Shown here piece by piece: positions 8,698 to 17,065 of a stretch of 64,000 bases of DNA. The translations under genes were made by a program, and so were the position numbers. The notes below the pieces were generated by a model. The model saw nothing but the letters and a program-made list of their open reading frames with translations. It did no database searches and was not told where the DNA came from. This DNA comes from Clostridia bacterium (lineage in GTDB: Bacteria; Bacillota; Clostridia; Oscillospirales; CAG-272): positions 1-64,000 of the forward strand of contig JAGBTM010000053.1 of NCBI GenBank assembly GCA_017631325.1, read 5' to 3'. Each line of letters opens with the position of its first letter. Within the stretch, counting starts at the first letter, position 1.

Positions 8698-9705
8698 TTA
8701 GAGAAGTCTGATACCTGCCTTGCGACAGCCCTCAACCGTATCCTTGTCCCAAATACTGCACTGTACCTCACCGATATGCGCACAGCCGAGCATAAGCATA
8801 CAAAGTCTTGACTGACCTATGCCGCCGCCAACGGTAAGAGGAAGCTCGCCGCGAAGAAGCATGCTGTGGAAAGGAAGCGTGCGTCTGTCGTTGCAGCCGC
8901 GTTCGGTAAGCTGACGGTCGAGCGACACCTCGTCAACTCTGATACCCATAGAGGATATTTCAAACGAACGGGAAAGAACCTCGTTGTAGAAGAGAATATC
9001 ACCGTTAAGCTCCCAGTCGTCATAATCGGGCGCTCTGCCGTCGTGAGGCTGGCCGTTCTTAAGCTTGCCGCCTATCTTCATAATAAGGACGGTGCCGTAT
9101 TTCTTGGTTATAGCGTCCTCGCGCTCTTTTGAGGTGAGGTCGGGATACATCTCGAGAAGCTCCTCCGAGGTTATCGCAAACATACTGCGCTTGAGGGTAG
9201 TCTTATGCTCGGGAAACTCGCGCGAGAGCGCCTCGTTGGTATCGCATATAACGTCAACTATAGACTGCGCAGTATCTATAAGATACTGAATATTTCTATT
9301 CTCTCTCGTTATAACCTTTTCCCAGTCCCACTGGTCAACGTAGATGGAATGAATATTGTCAAGCTCCTCGTCACGCCTTATAGCATTCATATCGGTATAA
9401 AGACCGTTGCCAACGAAGAAATTATACTCCTTAAGCGCCATTCTCTTCCACTTAGCAAGAGAATGAACAACCTCAGCACACTCACCGACAGCAGGAACAT
9501 CAAACGAAACGGGACGCTCGGTGCCGTTAAGGTTGTCGTTAAGTCCCGAGTTCTCGGTTACAAAAAGGGGCGCTGACACTCTCTTTAAATTAAGAGACTT
9601 GGCGAGCTTGTCCTGAAAGGTGCGCTTTATAAAGGATATAGCCTTCTGCGTTCTGTAAACGTCATAAGAGCTTTTATAATTTTCGGGAATAAAAAGCTTG
9701 CTCAT
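8698..9705 (-). CDS. asnA: Aspartate--ammonia ligase
   Basis: Makes asparagine from aspartate, ammonia and ATP. It is related to class II aminoacyl-tRNA synthetases. The 335 residues match AsnA throughout: FIPENYKSSYDVYRTQKAI at the N-terminus, PLFVTENSGLNDNLNG, VHSLAKWKRMAL, the YVDQWDWEK segment and the C-terminal LTVGGGIGQSRLCMLML motif. The start has a TAGGA site upstream. It is monocistronic, ending at a terminator. A perfect 17-bp palindrome lies 25 bases upstream of the start (9730-9746) and may be an operator. Confidence 0.96.
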   Translation of the reverse strand: MSKLFIPENYKSSYDVYRTQKAISFIKRTFQDKLAKSLNLKRVSAPLFVTENSGLNDNLNGTERPVSFDVPAVGECAEVVHSLAKWKRMALKEYNFFVGNGLYTDMNAIRRDEELDNIHSIYVDQWDWEKVITRENRNIQYLIDTAQSIVDVICDTNEALSREFPEHKTTLKRSMFAITSEELLEMYPDLTSKEREDAITKKYGTVLIMKIGGKLKNGQPHDGRAPDYDDWELNGDILFYNEVLSRSFEISSMGIRVDEVSLDRQLTERGCNDRRTLPFHSMLLRGELPLTVGGGIGQSRLCMLMLGCAHIGEVQCSIWDKDTVEGCRKAGIRLL

Positions 9706-9729
9706 ATTTTTTCCTATCCAAAGCTTATT

Positions 9730-9746
9730 TTTACATTAAATGTAAA
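9730..9746. promoter_or_regulatory. 17-bp palindrome in the asnA leader
   Basis: TTTACATT-A-AATGTAAA is a perfect dyad with a one-base centre, 25 bases upstream of the asnA ATG. A TATAAT-like element lies further upstream on the minus strand, with no convincing -35. It is a plausible repressor site of unknown regulator. Confidence 0.45.
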
Positions 9747-9839
9747 TATATGTTATCAAATCAACCTGAAATTATGCATTATACCCTAAAACTTAGCGCA
9801 CAAAATTTTATAAATTCGCGCACAGCTTAGAGCGTCAAA

Positions 9840-11345
9840 TTATTTAACCGCGGTGGTGTTACGGAGCATAACGTCGTGATATCCGCCCTCCACGATGCTT
9901 ACCGAGGAAACGAGAGTGAGCTTAGCCTTCTGTTGCAGCTCCTCAATGGTGATAGCACCGCAGTTGCACATAGTGGACTTAACCTTGTAAAGCGACTTCT
10001 CTACGTTATCGTGAAGCGAGCCTGCGTAGGTTACGTAGGAGTCAACGCCCTCCTCGAACGAGAGCTTAGTCTTACCGCCAAGGTCATATCTCTGCCAGTT
10101 CTTTGCTCTGTTGGAGCCCTCGCCCCAGTACTCCTTAACGTACTGACCGTTTACCATAATCTTGGGTGTGGGGGACTCGTCAAATCTTGCGAAATATCTG
10201 CCGAGCATCATAAAGTCTGCGCCCATAGCGAGAGCGAGCGTCATGTGATAGTCGTGTACGATACCGCCGTCGGAGCAGATAGGAATATAAATTCCCGTTT
10301 CCTTGTAGTATTCGTCACGCGCTGCCGCCACCTCGATAACAGCGCTGGCCTGTCCGCGACCGATACCCTTAGTCTCACGGGTGATACAGATAGAGCCGCC
10401 GCCAATACCGATTTTAATGAAATCAGCGCCGCACTCTGCAAGAAAACGGAAGCCCTCGCGGTCAACTACGTTGCCTGCGCCTACCTTGACCTTGTCACCG
10501 TACTTTGCTCTGATGAACTCAAGCGTTTTCTTCTGCCAAACGGTATAGCCCTCGGACGAGTCAATGCAAAGCACGTCAGCGCCTGCCTTTACAAGTGCGG
10601 GAACACGCTCCTCGTAGTCACGGGTGTTGATACCTGCGCCAACAATATAGCTCTTGTTCTTGTCGAGAAGCTCTTGGGGATTTTCCTTGTGCTGAGAGTA
10701 GTCCTTTCGGAATACGAAATATTTAAGATTACCCTTTTTATCAATTATAGGAAGAGAGTTAAGCTTGTTCTCCCAGATTATATCGTTTGCCGCCTTGAGA
10801 GTGGTTCCCTCGGGAGCTGTAATAAGCTTCTCGATAGGCGTCATAAAGCTCTTTACAAGCTCGTCACCTTCCATACGGCTAACTCTGTAATCACGGCCTG
10901 TAACTATGCCAAGCAGCTTTCCGTGTGCCGTTCCGTCGGAGGTTACAGCCATCGTGGAATGGCCGTTCTCCTCGGCGAGAGCGAGAACGTCTGAGAGAGT
11001 GCTGTTTGGAGTAAGGTTAGAGTCACTTACAACAAAGCCGGCCTTGTAGGACTTTACCCTCGCTACCATAGCCGCCTGGTCCTCTATCGATTGAGAGCCG
11101 AAGACAAAGGAAATGCCGCCTTCCTTTGCAAGCGCAATGGCCATCTTATCGTCGGAAACAGACTGCATTATAGCGCTCGTCATAGGAATATTCATCATGA
11201 TGGGACATTCCTCTTTGCCCTTCCTGTATCGCACAAGGGGGGTGCGCAGAGAAACGTTTTGCGGTACGCATCTTTCGTCGGTGTATCCCGGAATAAGAAG
11301 ATACTCGCTAAAGGTGCGTGAGGGTTCGTTAAAATAAGTAGCCAT
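9840..11345 (-). CDS. guaB: Inosine-5'-monophosphate dehydrogenase
   Basis: Oxidises IMP to XMP with NAD+, the committed step to GMP. The 501 residues form a TIM barrel interrupted by two CBS domains (about residues 95-220). The catalytic cysteine lies in [20 protein letters not shown], the active-site flap is rich in Arg/Tyr ([13 protein letters not shown]), and the phosphate-binding [10 protein letters not shown] is present. The N-terminus ([19 protein letters not shown]) is the form often seen in Clostridia. The gene has its own consensus promoter (11399-11427) and appears monocistronic. Confidence 0.96.
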   Translation of the reverse strand: MATYFNEPSRTFSEYLLIPGYTDERCVPQNVSLRTPLVRYRKGKEECPIMMNIPMTSAIMQSVSDDKMAIALAKEGGISFVFGSQSIEDQAAMVARVKSYKAGFVVSDSNLTPNSTLSDVLALAEENGHSTMAVTSDGTAHGKLLGIVTGRDYRVSRMEGDELVKSFMTPIEKLITAPEGTTLKAANDIIWENKLNSLPIIDKKGNLKYFVFRKDYSQHKENPQELLDKNKSYIVGAGINTRDYEERVPALVKAGADVLCIDSSEGYTVWQKKTLEFIRAKYGDKVKVGAGNVVDREGFRFLAECGADFIKIGIGGGSICITRETKGIGRGQASAVIEVAAARDEYYKETGIYIPICSDGGIVHDYHMTLALAMGADFMMLGRYFARFDESPTPKIMVNGQYVKEYWGEGSNRAKNWQRYDLGGKTKLSFEEGVDSYVTYAGSLHDNVEKSLYKVKSTMCNCGAITIEELQQKAKLTLVSSVSIVEGGYHDVMLRNTTAVK

Positions 11346-11398
11346 AACCTTTTTCCTTTTCTTTATTTTCTTATTTTACAAATATTTTATTAGCATAT

Positions 11399-11427
11399 AT
11401 TCTACCACAACTATATTTTTTTGTCAA
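11399..11427 (-). promoter_or_regulatory. Sigma-A promoter of guaB
   Basis: On the minus strand, TTGACA (11427-11422), a 17-base spacer and TAGAAT (11404-11399). It lies 54 bases upstream of the guaB ATG. No purine riboswitch was recognised in the leader. Confidence 0.8.
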
Positions 11428-11466
11428 TATATTTATTTCTTTTAATAAAAATTTATAAAACATATC

Positions 11467-11508
11467 AAAAAACGGGCGTGCCCGAAAACGCAGTTTTTGG
11501 GTACGCCC
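11467..11508 (-). terminator. Terminator of the rnf-NusG_II-Gx operon
   Basis: On the minus strand a 10-bp stem (GGGCGTACCC with GGGCACGCCC, one G-U pair) with a 15-base loop is followed by six Ts. It lies 210 bases past the last gene of the rnf transcript. Confidence 0.82.
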
Positions 11509-11554
11509 ATAACGAAATTTGCCCCTCGGGCAAGTGAAGTACTTTGCTATAAAT

Positions 11555-11640
11555 ATTTACTCCTCAAATTTGAAATATTCACTCGTCAAATTTGAAATAT
11601 TCACTCGTCAAACGTGAAATATTCGCTGCGCGAGCGCGGG
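11555..11640. repeat. 22-bp tandem repeat downstream of the rnf operon
   Basis: Three copies of a unit containing CTCGTCAAATTTGAAATATT run between about 11560 and 11632, the last one diverged. The rest of the 11346-11716 gap holds the guaB promoter and the operon terminator. I see no gene. Confidence 0.75.
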
Positions 11641-11716
11641 AGGTAGGTCCCACCCCGTTATTAGCTCTCCAGTTGAAACGATGACGCGTCAGTTATGCGC
11701 GGGGCAAATTACAGGC

Positions 11717-12220
11717 TCATCTTCCTCTCGAAAGATTGATTTTCTTTATCAAAATAGCACTTACAACGCCTATTGCAACGCCCGAAAGCGAGCCTGAAAG
11801 CAGAAGATACGGCAGGTAATACTGCACGACGCTCGTGCCAAGTATAACCGATGCAACGACGGTCTGTGCGACGTTGTGCATAACTCCACCGACAACGCTT
11901 ATGGCTATCTCGGATAAAGGCGTTATCTTCTTTAAAAGAACCATACAGCATAGGCTCACGATAGCACCCGATACGCTGTAAATAAAGCTCACAGGACTTC
12001 CGAAAAGCACCGAAACCATCACCACTCGCACAAAGGACACGGCCACAGCTTCCTTTATACCGAGCTTGTATAGTGTGAATATAACCGCTATGTTTGCCAA
12101 TCCCATCTTAACACCCGGAATAGCAACAAAGGTGGGTATTCGGCTCTCAATATACGAGAGTATCAGCGCAAACGAAACCGAAAGCGCAAGAGTAGTTAGT
12201 TTTACAGTATTGTTTCTCAA
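11717..12220 (-). CDS. Gx-type membrane protein (heptaprenyl diphosphate synthase component I family; EetB-like)
   Basis: A 167-residue integral membrane protein with about five hydrophobic segments, starting after a short basic N-terminus. The segment IPTFVAIPGVKMGLANIAVI is the family signature; the fold resembles ECF-type substrate components. The historical name (heptaprenyl diphosphate synthase component I) is probably misleading. It follows a NusG-domain-II gene by 9 bases, downstream of rnfB. The same pairing is, as I recall it, the EetA/EetB pair of flavin-based extracellular electron transfer in Gram-positives. A quinone- or flavin-linked role at the membrane is my inference. Confidence 0.85.
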   Translation of the reverse strand: MRNNTVKLTTLALSVSFALILSYIESRIPTFVAIPGVKMGLANIAVIFTLYKLGIKEAVAVSFVRVVMVSVLFGSPVSFIYSVSGAIVSLCCMVLLKKITPLSEIAISVVGGVMHNVAQTVVASVILGTSVVQYYLPYLLLSGSLSGVAIGVVSAILIKKINLSRGR

Positions 12221-12229
12221 AGCACTCTC

Positions 12230-12607
12230 CTATGATACTAAATCAACTCCACCCTCACCGCGTATCACAACGGAAACGCGATTTGGAAGACAGTCTATTC
12301 TCTCACCGACGTAGCGAATTTTGCCCCTCGCCTCGCAGGTGTGCGTCGGACAGCTTGAATAATTAAAGTACGCGGCTCCGCCCTCTATCACCAGAACGTT
12401 CGTTCCGCCGTTAATGGGAAATACCCCGTCTGAAAGAAGCGAATACTCCGCTACTGTCACACCGTTAACCTCTACTACGGCAACCTCACCCTCTTTGCGA
12501 GTGAGTTCCATCACGCAAAATGCCACAAGGGATACTAATATAACCGACAGAATTACTATAATATCTATGCGGTATTTTTGGGTTTTTTCCTTGTTTTCCT
12601 TAGCCAT
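12230..12607 (-). CDS. NusG domain II-containing membrane-anchored protein (EetA-like)
   Basis: A 125-residue protein with one N-terminal transmembrane segment (about residues 14-32), so the rest is probably outside the membrane. The C-terminal half is a NusG domain II fold with the typical cysteine pattern SSCPTHTCEARGKI and DCLPNRVSVVI. It is not the transcription factor NusG: the NGN and KOW domains are missing. It lies between rnfB and the Gx-family gene and is probably transcribed with them. A role in extracytoplasmic electron or flavin handling is inferred from context only. Confidence 0.85.
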   Translation of the reverse strand: MAKENKEKTQKYRIDIIVILSVILVSLVAFCVMELTRKEGEVAVVEVNGVTVAEYSLLSDGVFPINGGTNVLVIEGGAAYFNYSSCPTHTCEARGKIRYVGERIDCLPNRVSVVIRGEGGVDLVS

Positions 12608-12684
12608 ATTTTTCTGCTTTCGTATTTGGTTTCTTTAATTTTTTAACGGTATTTTTTGCTGTTTTGCTAATCTTTATTTACATT

Positions 12685-12710
12685 CGGCGCTCCTTTTTCA
12701 AGAAGCGCCG
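12685..12710. other. Hairpin between rnfB and the NusG_II gene
   Basis: A 7-bp GC-rich stem (CGGCGCT with AGCGCCG) and a 12-base loop. There is no T-tract on the minus strand, so it is more likely an mRNA-processing or stability hairpin than a full terminator within the rnf transcript. Confidence 0.55.
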
Positions 12711-12749
12711 TCTGTTTTGGTTTTTTATAATTGGTTTTTCAGTTATGCT

Positions 12750-13562
12750 TTAGAAATGCGCTCCGCAAATAAAGTTACCCTCGTGAATACAATGAACGGG
12801 ACATACCGAAACACACTCAGCGCAGCCTGTACAGAGCGAATAATCAATAGTAGCGAGATTATCTATAACCTTGATAGCGCCAAATTTACAGGTTTTCTCA
12901 CACTTCATACAGCCGATACAGCCGTTAGGACAGCTTTTTCTGGTTATAACGCCCTTTTCGTGATTAGAGCACTCAACGACTACTCTTGAGGTGTCGTTTA
13001 TAAGTCTTATAATACCGTTGGGGCACTCACGAACACATATTCCACAGCCCACGCACTTTCTCGGGTCTATTCTTGCAACGTAGTCCTCAACGTATATTGC
13101 ATCCTGAGGACAAGCTCTCATGCAGTCGCCGTAGCCAAGGCACGCCGAGGTACAGCTCTTATCTCCACCAAAGAAAAGATTTGCGGAGGCGCAGGTTTTT
13201 ACACCCTGATAATCGTATTTTTTCTCAACCCTGCCGCACTTGCCGTTACAGGCAACGTATGCAACCTGCTCTACGACGTCCTCGGCCTCAACACCGAGAA
13301 GCGTGGCAACGCACTTAGCGACGGCGTCACCGCCCGGAATACAAAGGTTGGTTTTATCTGTCTCGCCGTTTGCGAGAGCCTTAGCGTAGCTGTCGCAGCC
13401 GCTATATCCGCACGCGCCACAGTTTGCACCGGGCAAAGCCTCACGAATTGCTATCGCGCGCTCGTCCTCTTTTACAGCAAAGAAAACACTCGATACGGTA
13501 AGAAGCACCGCGCATATAATAGCGATAACTACAAGAAGTAAAACGGGAACAAGAATGTCCAT
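12750..13562 (-). CDS. rnfB: Rnf complex subunit B (iron-sulfur electron entry)
   Basis: Takes electrons from reduced ferredoxin and passes them into the Rnf ion-pumping complex. The frame is open from 13622, but the ATG at 13562 has an AGGGGGT site and begins directly with the membrane anchor (MDILVPVLLLVVIAIICAVL), so I choose it (270 residues). It has an Fe-S motif LPGANCGACGYSGCD near residue 50. A ferredoxin-like array follows, with CMRACP, CVGCGICVRECP, CIGCMKCEKTC and CTGCAECVSVCP, so several [4Fe-4S] clusters are expected. It is the last rnf gene, followed by the NusG_II gene. Confidence 0.95.
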   Translation of the reverse strand: MDILVPVLLLVVIAIICAVLLTVSSVFFAVKEDERAIAIREALPGANCGACGYSGCDSYAKALANGETDKTNLCIPGGDAVAKCVATLLGVEAEDVVEQVAYVACNGKCGRVEKKYDYQGVKTCASANLFFGGDKSCTSACLGYGDCMRACPQDAIYVEDYVARIDPRKCVGCGICVRECPNGIIRLINDTSRVVVECSNHEKGVITRKSCPNGCIGCMKCEKTCKFGAIKVIDNLATIDYSLCTGCAECVSVCPVHCIHEGNFICGAHF

Positions 13563-13575
13563 ATTCTCTACCCCC

Positions 13576-14172
13576 TTAGGCAAGTAAATTCTCAACGACG
13601 CCTGCAAATCCATAGAACGCAAGAGCGACTATGGAAGCGGCAACGAGAGTAATCGGAATACCCTTAAACGGCTTTGGTGCCGGGCAATTCTCTATTCTCG
13701 AGCGAACGCCTGCGAAAAGCACCATCGCAAGAAGGAAGCCGAGACCTACACCGAGCGAGGAAACCATCGAGGTGATAAAGTCGTATCCCGCAGTAATGTT
13801 GTTGATGGTAACGCCAAGCACCGCGCAGTTAGTAGTTATAAGAGGAAGATAAACGCCGAGCGAGTTATATAGCGCGGGAATAAATCTCTTAAGAACTATC
13901 TCAACGAACTGAACGAGAGCCGCAATAACGAGAATGAAGACTATCGTCTGTAAATATTCAAGCTTTGCAGGCTCAAGAATACAGGTGTAAATGGGGTGAG
14001 TGACCGCCGTAGCGCAGAGCATAACGAAGGTAACGGCGATACCCATACCGGAGGCCTGACTGAACTTTTTCGATACACCGAGGAAGGGACATATTCCAAG
14101 GAACTGCTGAAGAACGTAGTTGTTGATCAAAACTCCGCCCATAAGGACGAGTATGAGTGCCTTAATTTCCAT
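13576..14172 (-). CDS. rnfA: Rnf complex subunit A
   Basis: Membrane subunit of the ferredoxin:NAD+ oxidoreductase. The 198 residues contain six predicted transmembrane segments and the family signatures NNYVLQQFLGICPFLGVSKK at the N-terminus and LPLITTNCAVLGV in the middle. The Cys-containing membrane motifs (GICPF, TNCAVLG) match those that hold an Fe-S cluster at the RnfA/RnfE interface. It overlaps rnfE by 11 bases and precedes rnfB by 13 bases. Confidence 0.95.
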   Translation of the reverse strand: MEIKALILVLMGGVLINNYVLQQFLGICPFLGVSKKFSQASGMGIAVTFVMLCATAVTHPIYTCILEPAKLEYLQTIVFILVIAALVQFVEIVLKRFIPALYNSLGVYLPLITTNCAVLGVTINNITAGYDFITSMVSSLGVGLGFLLAMVLFAGVRSRIENCPAPKPFKGIPITLVAASIVALAFYGFAGVVENLLA

Positions 14173-14905
14173 TTTCCTCTACCTCCTTCGTTTCTGTATT
14201 TTCGCTCTCTACCATAGTAAGCTCAAGCATCTCAGAGCAAGAGGTCTTGTTACATATATGGCTCGAGGGACAGCCCTCGCAGGAAAAGGACTTTCTCTTT
14301 ACGCCGCCGCGCTTTTCGGTAATTTTATTCATAAGCGCGATAACGAGACCGTATACAAGAAATCCTCCGGGCGCCTGTGTGAGAACGGGAATTTTGAAGC
14401 TTGCAAGAAAGGGTATCTCAAAGCCCGCAAAGCTTCCGTTACCTATAACCTCGCGCACGGTAGCCATAGCAACGAGTGCAACGAGGAAGCCTATTCCCAT
14501 ACCGACACCGTCAAGCGCTGAATCTAAAACGGTATTCTTTCTCGCGAACATCTCTGCTCTGCCGAGAATGATACAGTTAACGACTATAAGTGCAAGATAC
14601 ACGCCGAGCATGTCGTAAATGCTTGGCAAGAACGCCTGAAGAAGCATCTGAACGACGGTAACGAATACGGCTATAATAACTATATAGCAAGGAATACGAA
14701 CCGTGTCGGGAATGATTTTTCTAAGCGCTGAAATAACTACGTTTGAGCACACGAGAACCAAGGTTGCGGCAATTCCCATCGAAAGAGCCGAAATAACCGA
14801 GGTGGTCGTCGCAAGTGTCGGACAGGTTCCGAGAATAAGGATTAAAACGGGGTTATCCTGTATAATTCCTCTAAGGAGGATAGCTAACTTTTTATTATTC
14901 GTCAT
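14162..14905 (-). CDS. rnfE: Rnf complex subunit E with Cys-rich C-terminal tail
   Basis: Membrane partner of RnfA. It has six predicted transmembrane segments with the cysteine motifs LGTCPTLATTT and LIVVNCIILGRAE expected at the RnfA/RnfE Fe-S interface. At 247 residues it is about 40 longer than typical. The extra part is a soluble tail after the last helix with the pattern C-x2-C-x5-C-x4-C (SCEGCPSSHICNKTSC), followed by an acidic end. The tail could bind a metal or another Fe-S cluster; that is inference. It overlaps rnfA by 11 bases and lies two bases after rnfG. Confidence 0.93.
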   Translation of the reverse strand: MTNNKKLAILLRGIIQDNPVLILILGTCPTLATTTSVISALSMGIAATLVLVCSNVVISALRKIIPDTVRIPCYIVIIAVFVTVVQMLLQAFLPSIYDMLGVYLALIVVNCIILGRAEMFARKNTVLDSALDGVGMGIGFLVALVAMATVREVIGNGSFAGFEIPFLASFKIPVLTQAPGGFLVYGLVIALMNKITEKRGGVKRKSFSCEGCPSSHICNKTSCSEMLELTMVESENTETKEVEENGN

Positions 14906-14907
14906 TA

Positions 14908-16110
14908 TCAGTTACCTCCTGTAAGAAGCTCGTAAGCAGCGAATGCAGCAGCTATCGCGTCCTTATATCCGTTGGCGGTCATTGTAGCACCGGACGACCC
15001 CTCAACCGTCGAATAATCTTCCTTAGTCTTGTTATCAAAGCTGTCAATAAATTCACTGTTGTTAAGAAGAAGTCCGCCAATATCTGCCGTTTCATGCTCT
15101 GATACCACCATCGTATCAATTATTCTGCCATTTGAATCAATAGAAACCTTAACCACGATAGGCTTGCGCGAGGGATAATATTTCGACGGACCCTTCATTC
15201 CGTATCCATCTCCGTTAGTTACGATAACGTAATTACCGCTTGCGCTGCTGTATGCCTCTACGAATTTTTTCTCATCAAGTGCGCCTATAAGGTCGGGGTC
15301 GGTAATTTTCGTAAGAACAGAGGCCTCAATAATACCGTCTGCAGCAAGAGCCGCAGCGCTATCCTCAGCGCTTATATCAGTACCAACGACACTGCCTGCC
15401 TTCACACCGACGAAAGCCTCGCCTATAACGTAAACTCTGCCCTCGGTGGACTCGTAAACCGCATCAACGCCCTCTATCACCTCAACCCTAAACCACTTGG
15501 TAAAGCTAAGTCCCGTAGTACCGAGAGCCTCGTTGCAGCTGTCCTGAAGTATCTGTTCGGGGGTTCTGGTGTCAACGTCAGCACCACCCGCGATAGCAGC
15601 TGCCTGAAGAGAGGCCTTGATAGCCTCGGAATAAGCCGCAGAGGTAAGAGTTGCGCCGGAAACGAGATAAGGAGTAAAGCCCTCGAGCGTCTGGTCCTTG
15701 TACTCACCGTCAAGGCCCTCAACGTAGGGGAATACATTTACGTCGTAGGAGTCGGTCTCCTGCTCCGCTATAACCTTAGTGCCAACCACCTTGCCGTCGG
15801 AGTTAATACCGCACATTATGACAAGACCCGAGCTCTTACCCGTTACGGTAGCCTGGAAAACGTATCCGCCGTCTGCCTTGTAGCCCTTGGTAATTGCCTT
15901 AGGATACTTGTCGCCAAGCTCGATTTCCTCGAAATTTTTACCGTCAGGTAAAACCTCAAGAAGCGCCTCGTTTGCCGCTGCGTTCTGATTTGCCGCAATT
16001 ATCGGGCCCGTTATCACGTTTACAAGCGCAAGAAGAAGCGCCGAAACAAGACAAATAACGCCAAGCACGATAGTGGGCTTCATATTAGATTTGATATTTT
16101 CAAGCTTCAT
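14908..16110 (-). CDS. rnfG: Rnf complex subunit G, double FMN-binding domain form
   Basis: Extracytoplasmic flavin subunit of Rnf. The 400 residues are about twice the family length. One N-terminal membrane anchor (TIVLGVICLVSALLLALVNV) is followed by two FMN-binding domains. The first (about residues 75-175) ends with the flavinylation motif YLVSGATLTSAAYSEAI. The second (about 290-395) ends with GSSGATMTANGYKDAI. Each SGAT supplies a Thr that ApbE could link to FMN. A linker region without clear homology joins them. It overlaps rnfD by one base. The apbE gene upstream of rnfC is the likely modifying enzyme. Confidence 0.92.
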   Translation of the reverse strand: MKLENIKSNMKPTIVLGVICLVSALLLALVNVITGPIIAANQNAAANEALLEVLPDGKNFEEIELGDKYPKAITKGYKADGGYVFQATVTGKSSGLVIMCGINSDGKVVGTKVIAEQETDSYDVNVFPYVEGLDGEYKDQTLEGFTPYLVSGATLTSAAYSEAIKASLQAAAIAGGADVDTRTPEQILQDSCNEALGTTGLSFTKWFRVEVIEGVDAVYESTEGRVYVIGEAFVGVKAGSVVGTDISAEDSAAALAADGIIEASVLTKITDPDLIGALDEKKFVEAYSSASGNYVIVTNGDGYGMKGPSKYYPSRKPIVVKVSIDSNGRIIDTMVVSEHETADIGGLLLNNSEFIDSFDNKTKEDYSTVEGSSGATMTANGYKDAIAAAFAAYELLTGGN

Positions 16111-17054
16111 TATTTCTTACCCACCTTTCCAAAAGGCTTTCTTGAGCACAGCCTTTCAACGTAGGGAGAGAGAATATTCATAATAAGAATTGCGAACGAA
16201 ACGCCCTCGGGATATGAACCGAAAAAGCGTATAAGAACCGTAATAAGCGCGGCTCCAAGGGCAAAGACCATCTTGCCGAGTGTGTTCGTAGGAGTGGTTA
16301 CGTAGTCGGTTATCATAAAGAATGCCGCAATCACAACGCCGCCGCCAAGCACCTCGTAAAGAGCCAAATTAAAGTCCATCTTAATAATAAAGGAAAGCAC
16401 GAAAACCGTACCTATATATATAACGGGTATCTGCCACTTGATAACTCTACGCAAAATGAGGTATACACCGCCAACGATAAGCGCGATAGCGCAGGTCTCG
16501 CCAAGCGCGCCCATTCTGTTGCCGACGAGCATATCAATAAGCGAGGGGAGTGAGTCGGTTGCGCCCGACTTTATAGCCTCAAGAGGAGTTGCTCCCCCCA
16601 CAAGCTCTGGGTCCATAAAGTTCGTTGCAACCTTATCGCCAACGCTTGAGGAGAAGGCTATGAGAAGAAGCACTCTCGACGCAACGGCAGGGTTAGCGAA
16701 GTTACAGCCTATTCCGCCAAAGAGGCATTTTACTATAACAATAGCAAAGAACGAGCCTACTATACAGTGGTAAATCTCTGCGTTTGCAGGAAGGCTGAAC
16801 GCGAGAAGAAGTCCCGTTACGGCAGCCGAAAGGTCGGATACCGTCTGTTCTTTTTTAACAAGAAGGTTAAAGAGAAACTCAAAAAGCACCGACGAGGCAA
16901 CGCACACGGCGATTACGAGAAGCGCCGAAAGTCCGAACAGCACGACCGACGCCACAGCCGCGGGTGTGAGTGCTATCAGAACGTCCCTCATTATAACCTT
17001 AGTCGTAACTTTAGTCCTTATGTGAGGCGAAGAAGATACTATTAACTTTTCCAT
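16110..17054 (-). CDS. rnfD: Rnf complex subunit D
   Basis: Integral membrane flavoprotein of the Rnf complex, thought to be central to ion pumping. The 314 residues have eight to ten hydrophobic segments. The motif LVGGATPLEAIKSG contains the Thr expected to carry covalent FMN, and the N-terminal SSSPHIRTKVTTKVIMRDVL is typical. It overlaps rnfG by one base and follows rnfC by 11 bases. Confidence 0.95.
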   Translation of the reverse strand: MEKLIVSSSPHIRTKVTTKVIMRDVLIALTPAAVASVVLFGLSALLVIAVCVASSVLFEFLFNLLVKKEQTVSDLSAAVTGLLLAFSLPANAEIYHCIVGSFFAIVIVKCLFGGIGCNFANPAVASRVLLLIAFSSSVGDKVATNFMDPELVGGATPLEAIKSGATDSLPSLIDMLVGNRMGALGETCAIALIVGGVYLILRRVIKWQIPVIYIGTVFVLSFIIKMDFNLALYEVLGGGVVIAAFFMITDYVTTPTNTLGKMVFALGAALITVLIRFFGSYPEGVSFAILIMNILSPYVERLCSRKPFGKVGKK

Positions 17055-17065
17055 TTCCTATCTCC

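Noticed and set aside
9876-10994. 372-codon plus-strand open frame opposite guaB
   Set aside because: Antisense shadow of guaB, which matches IMP dehydrogenase throughout.
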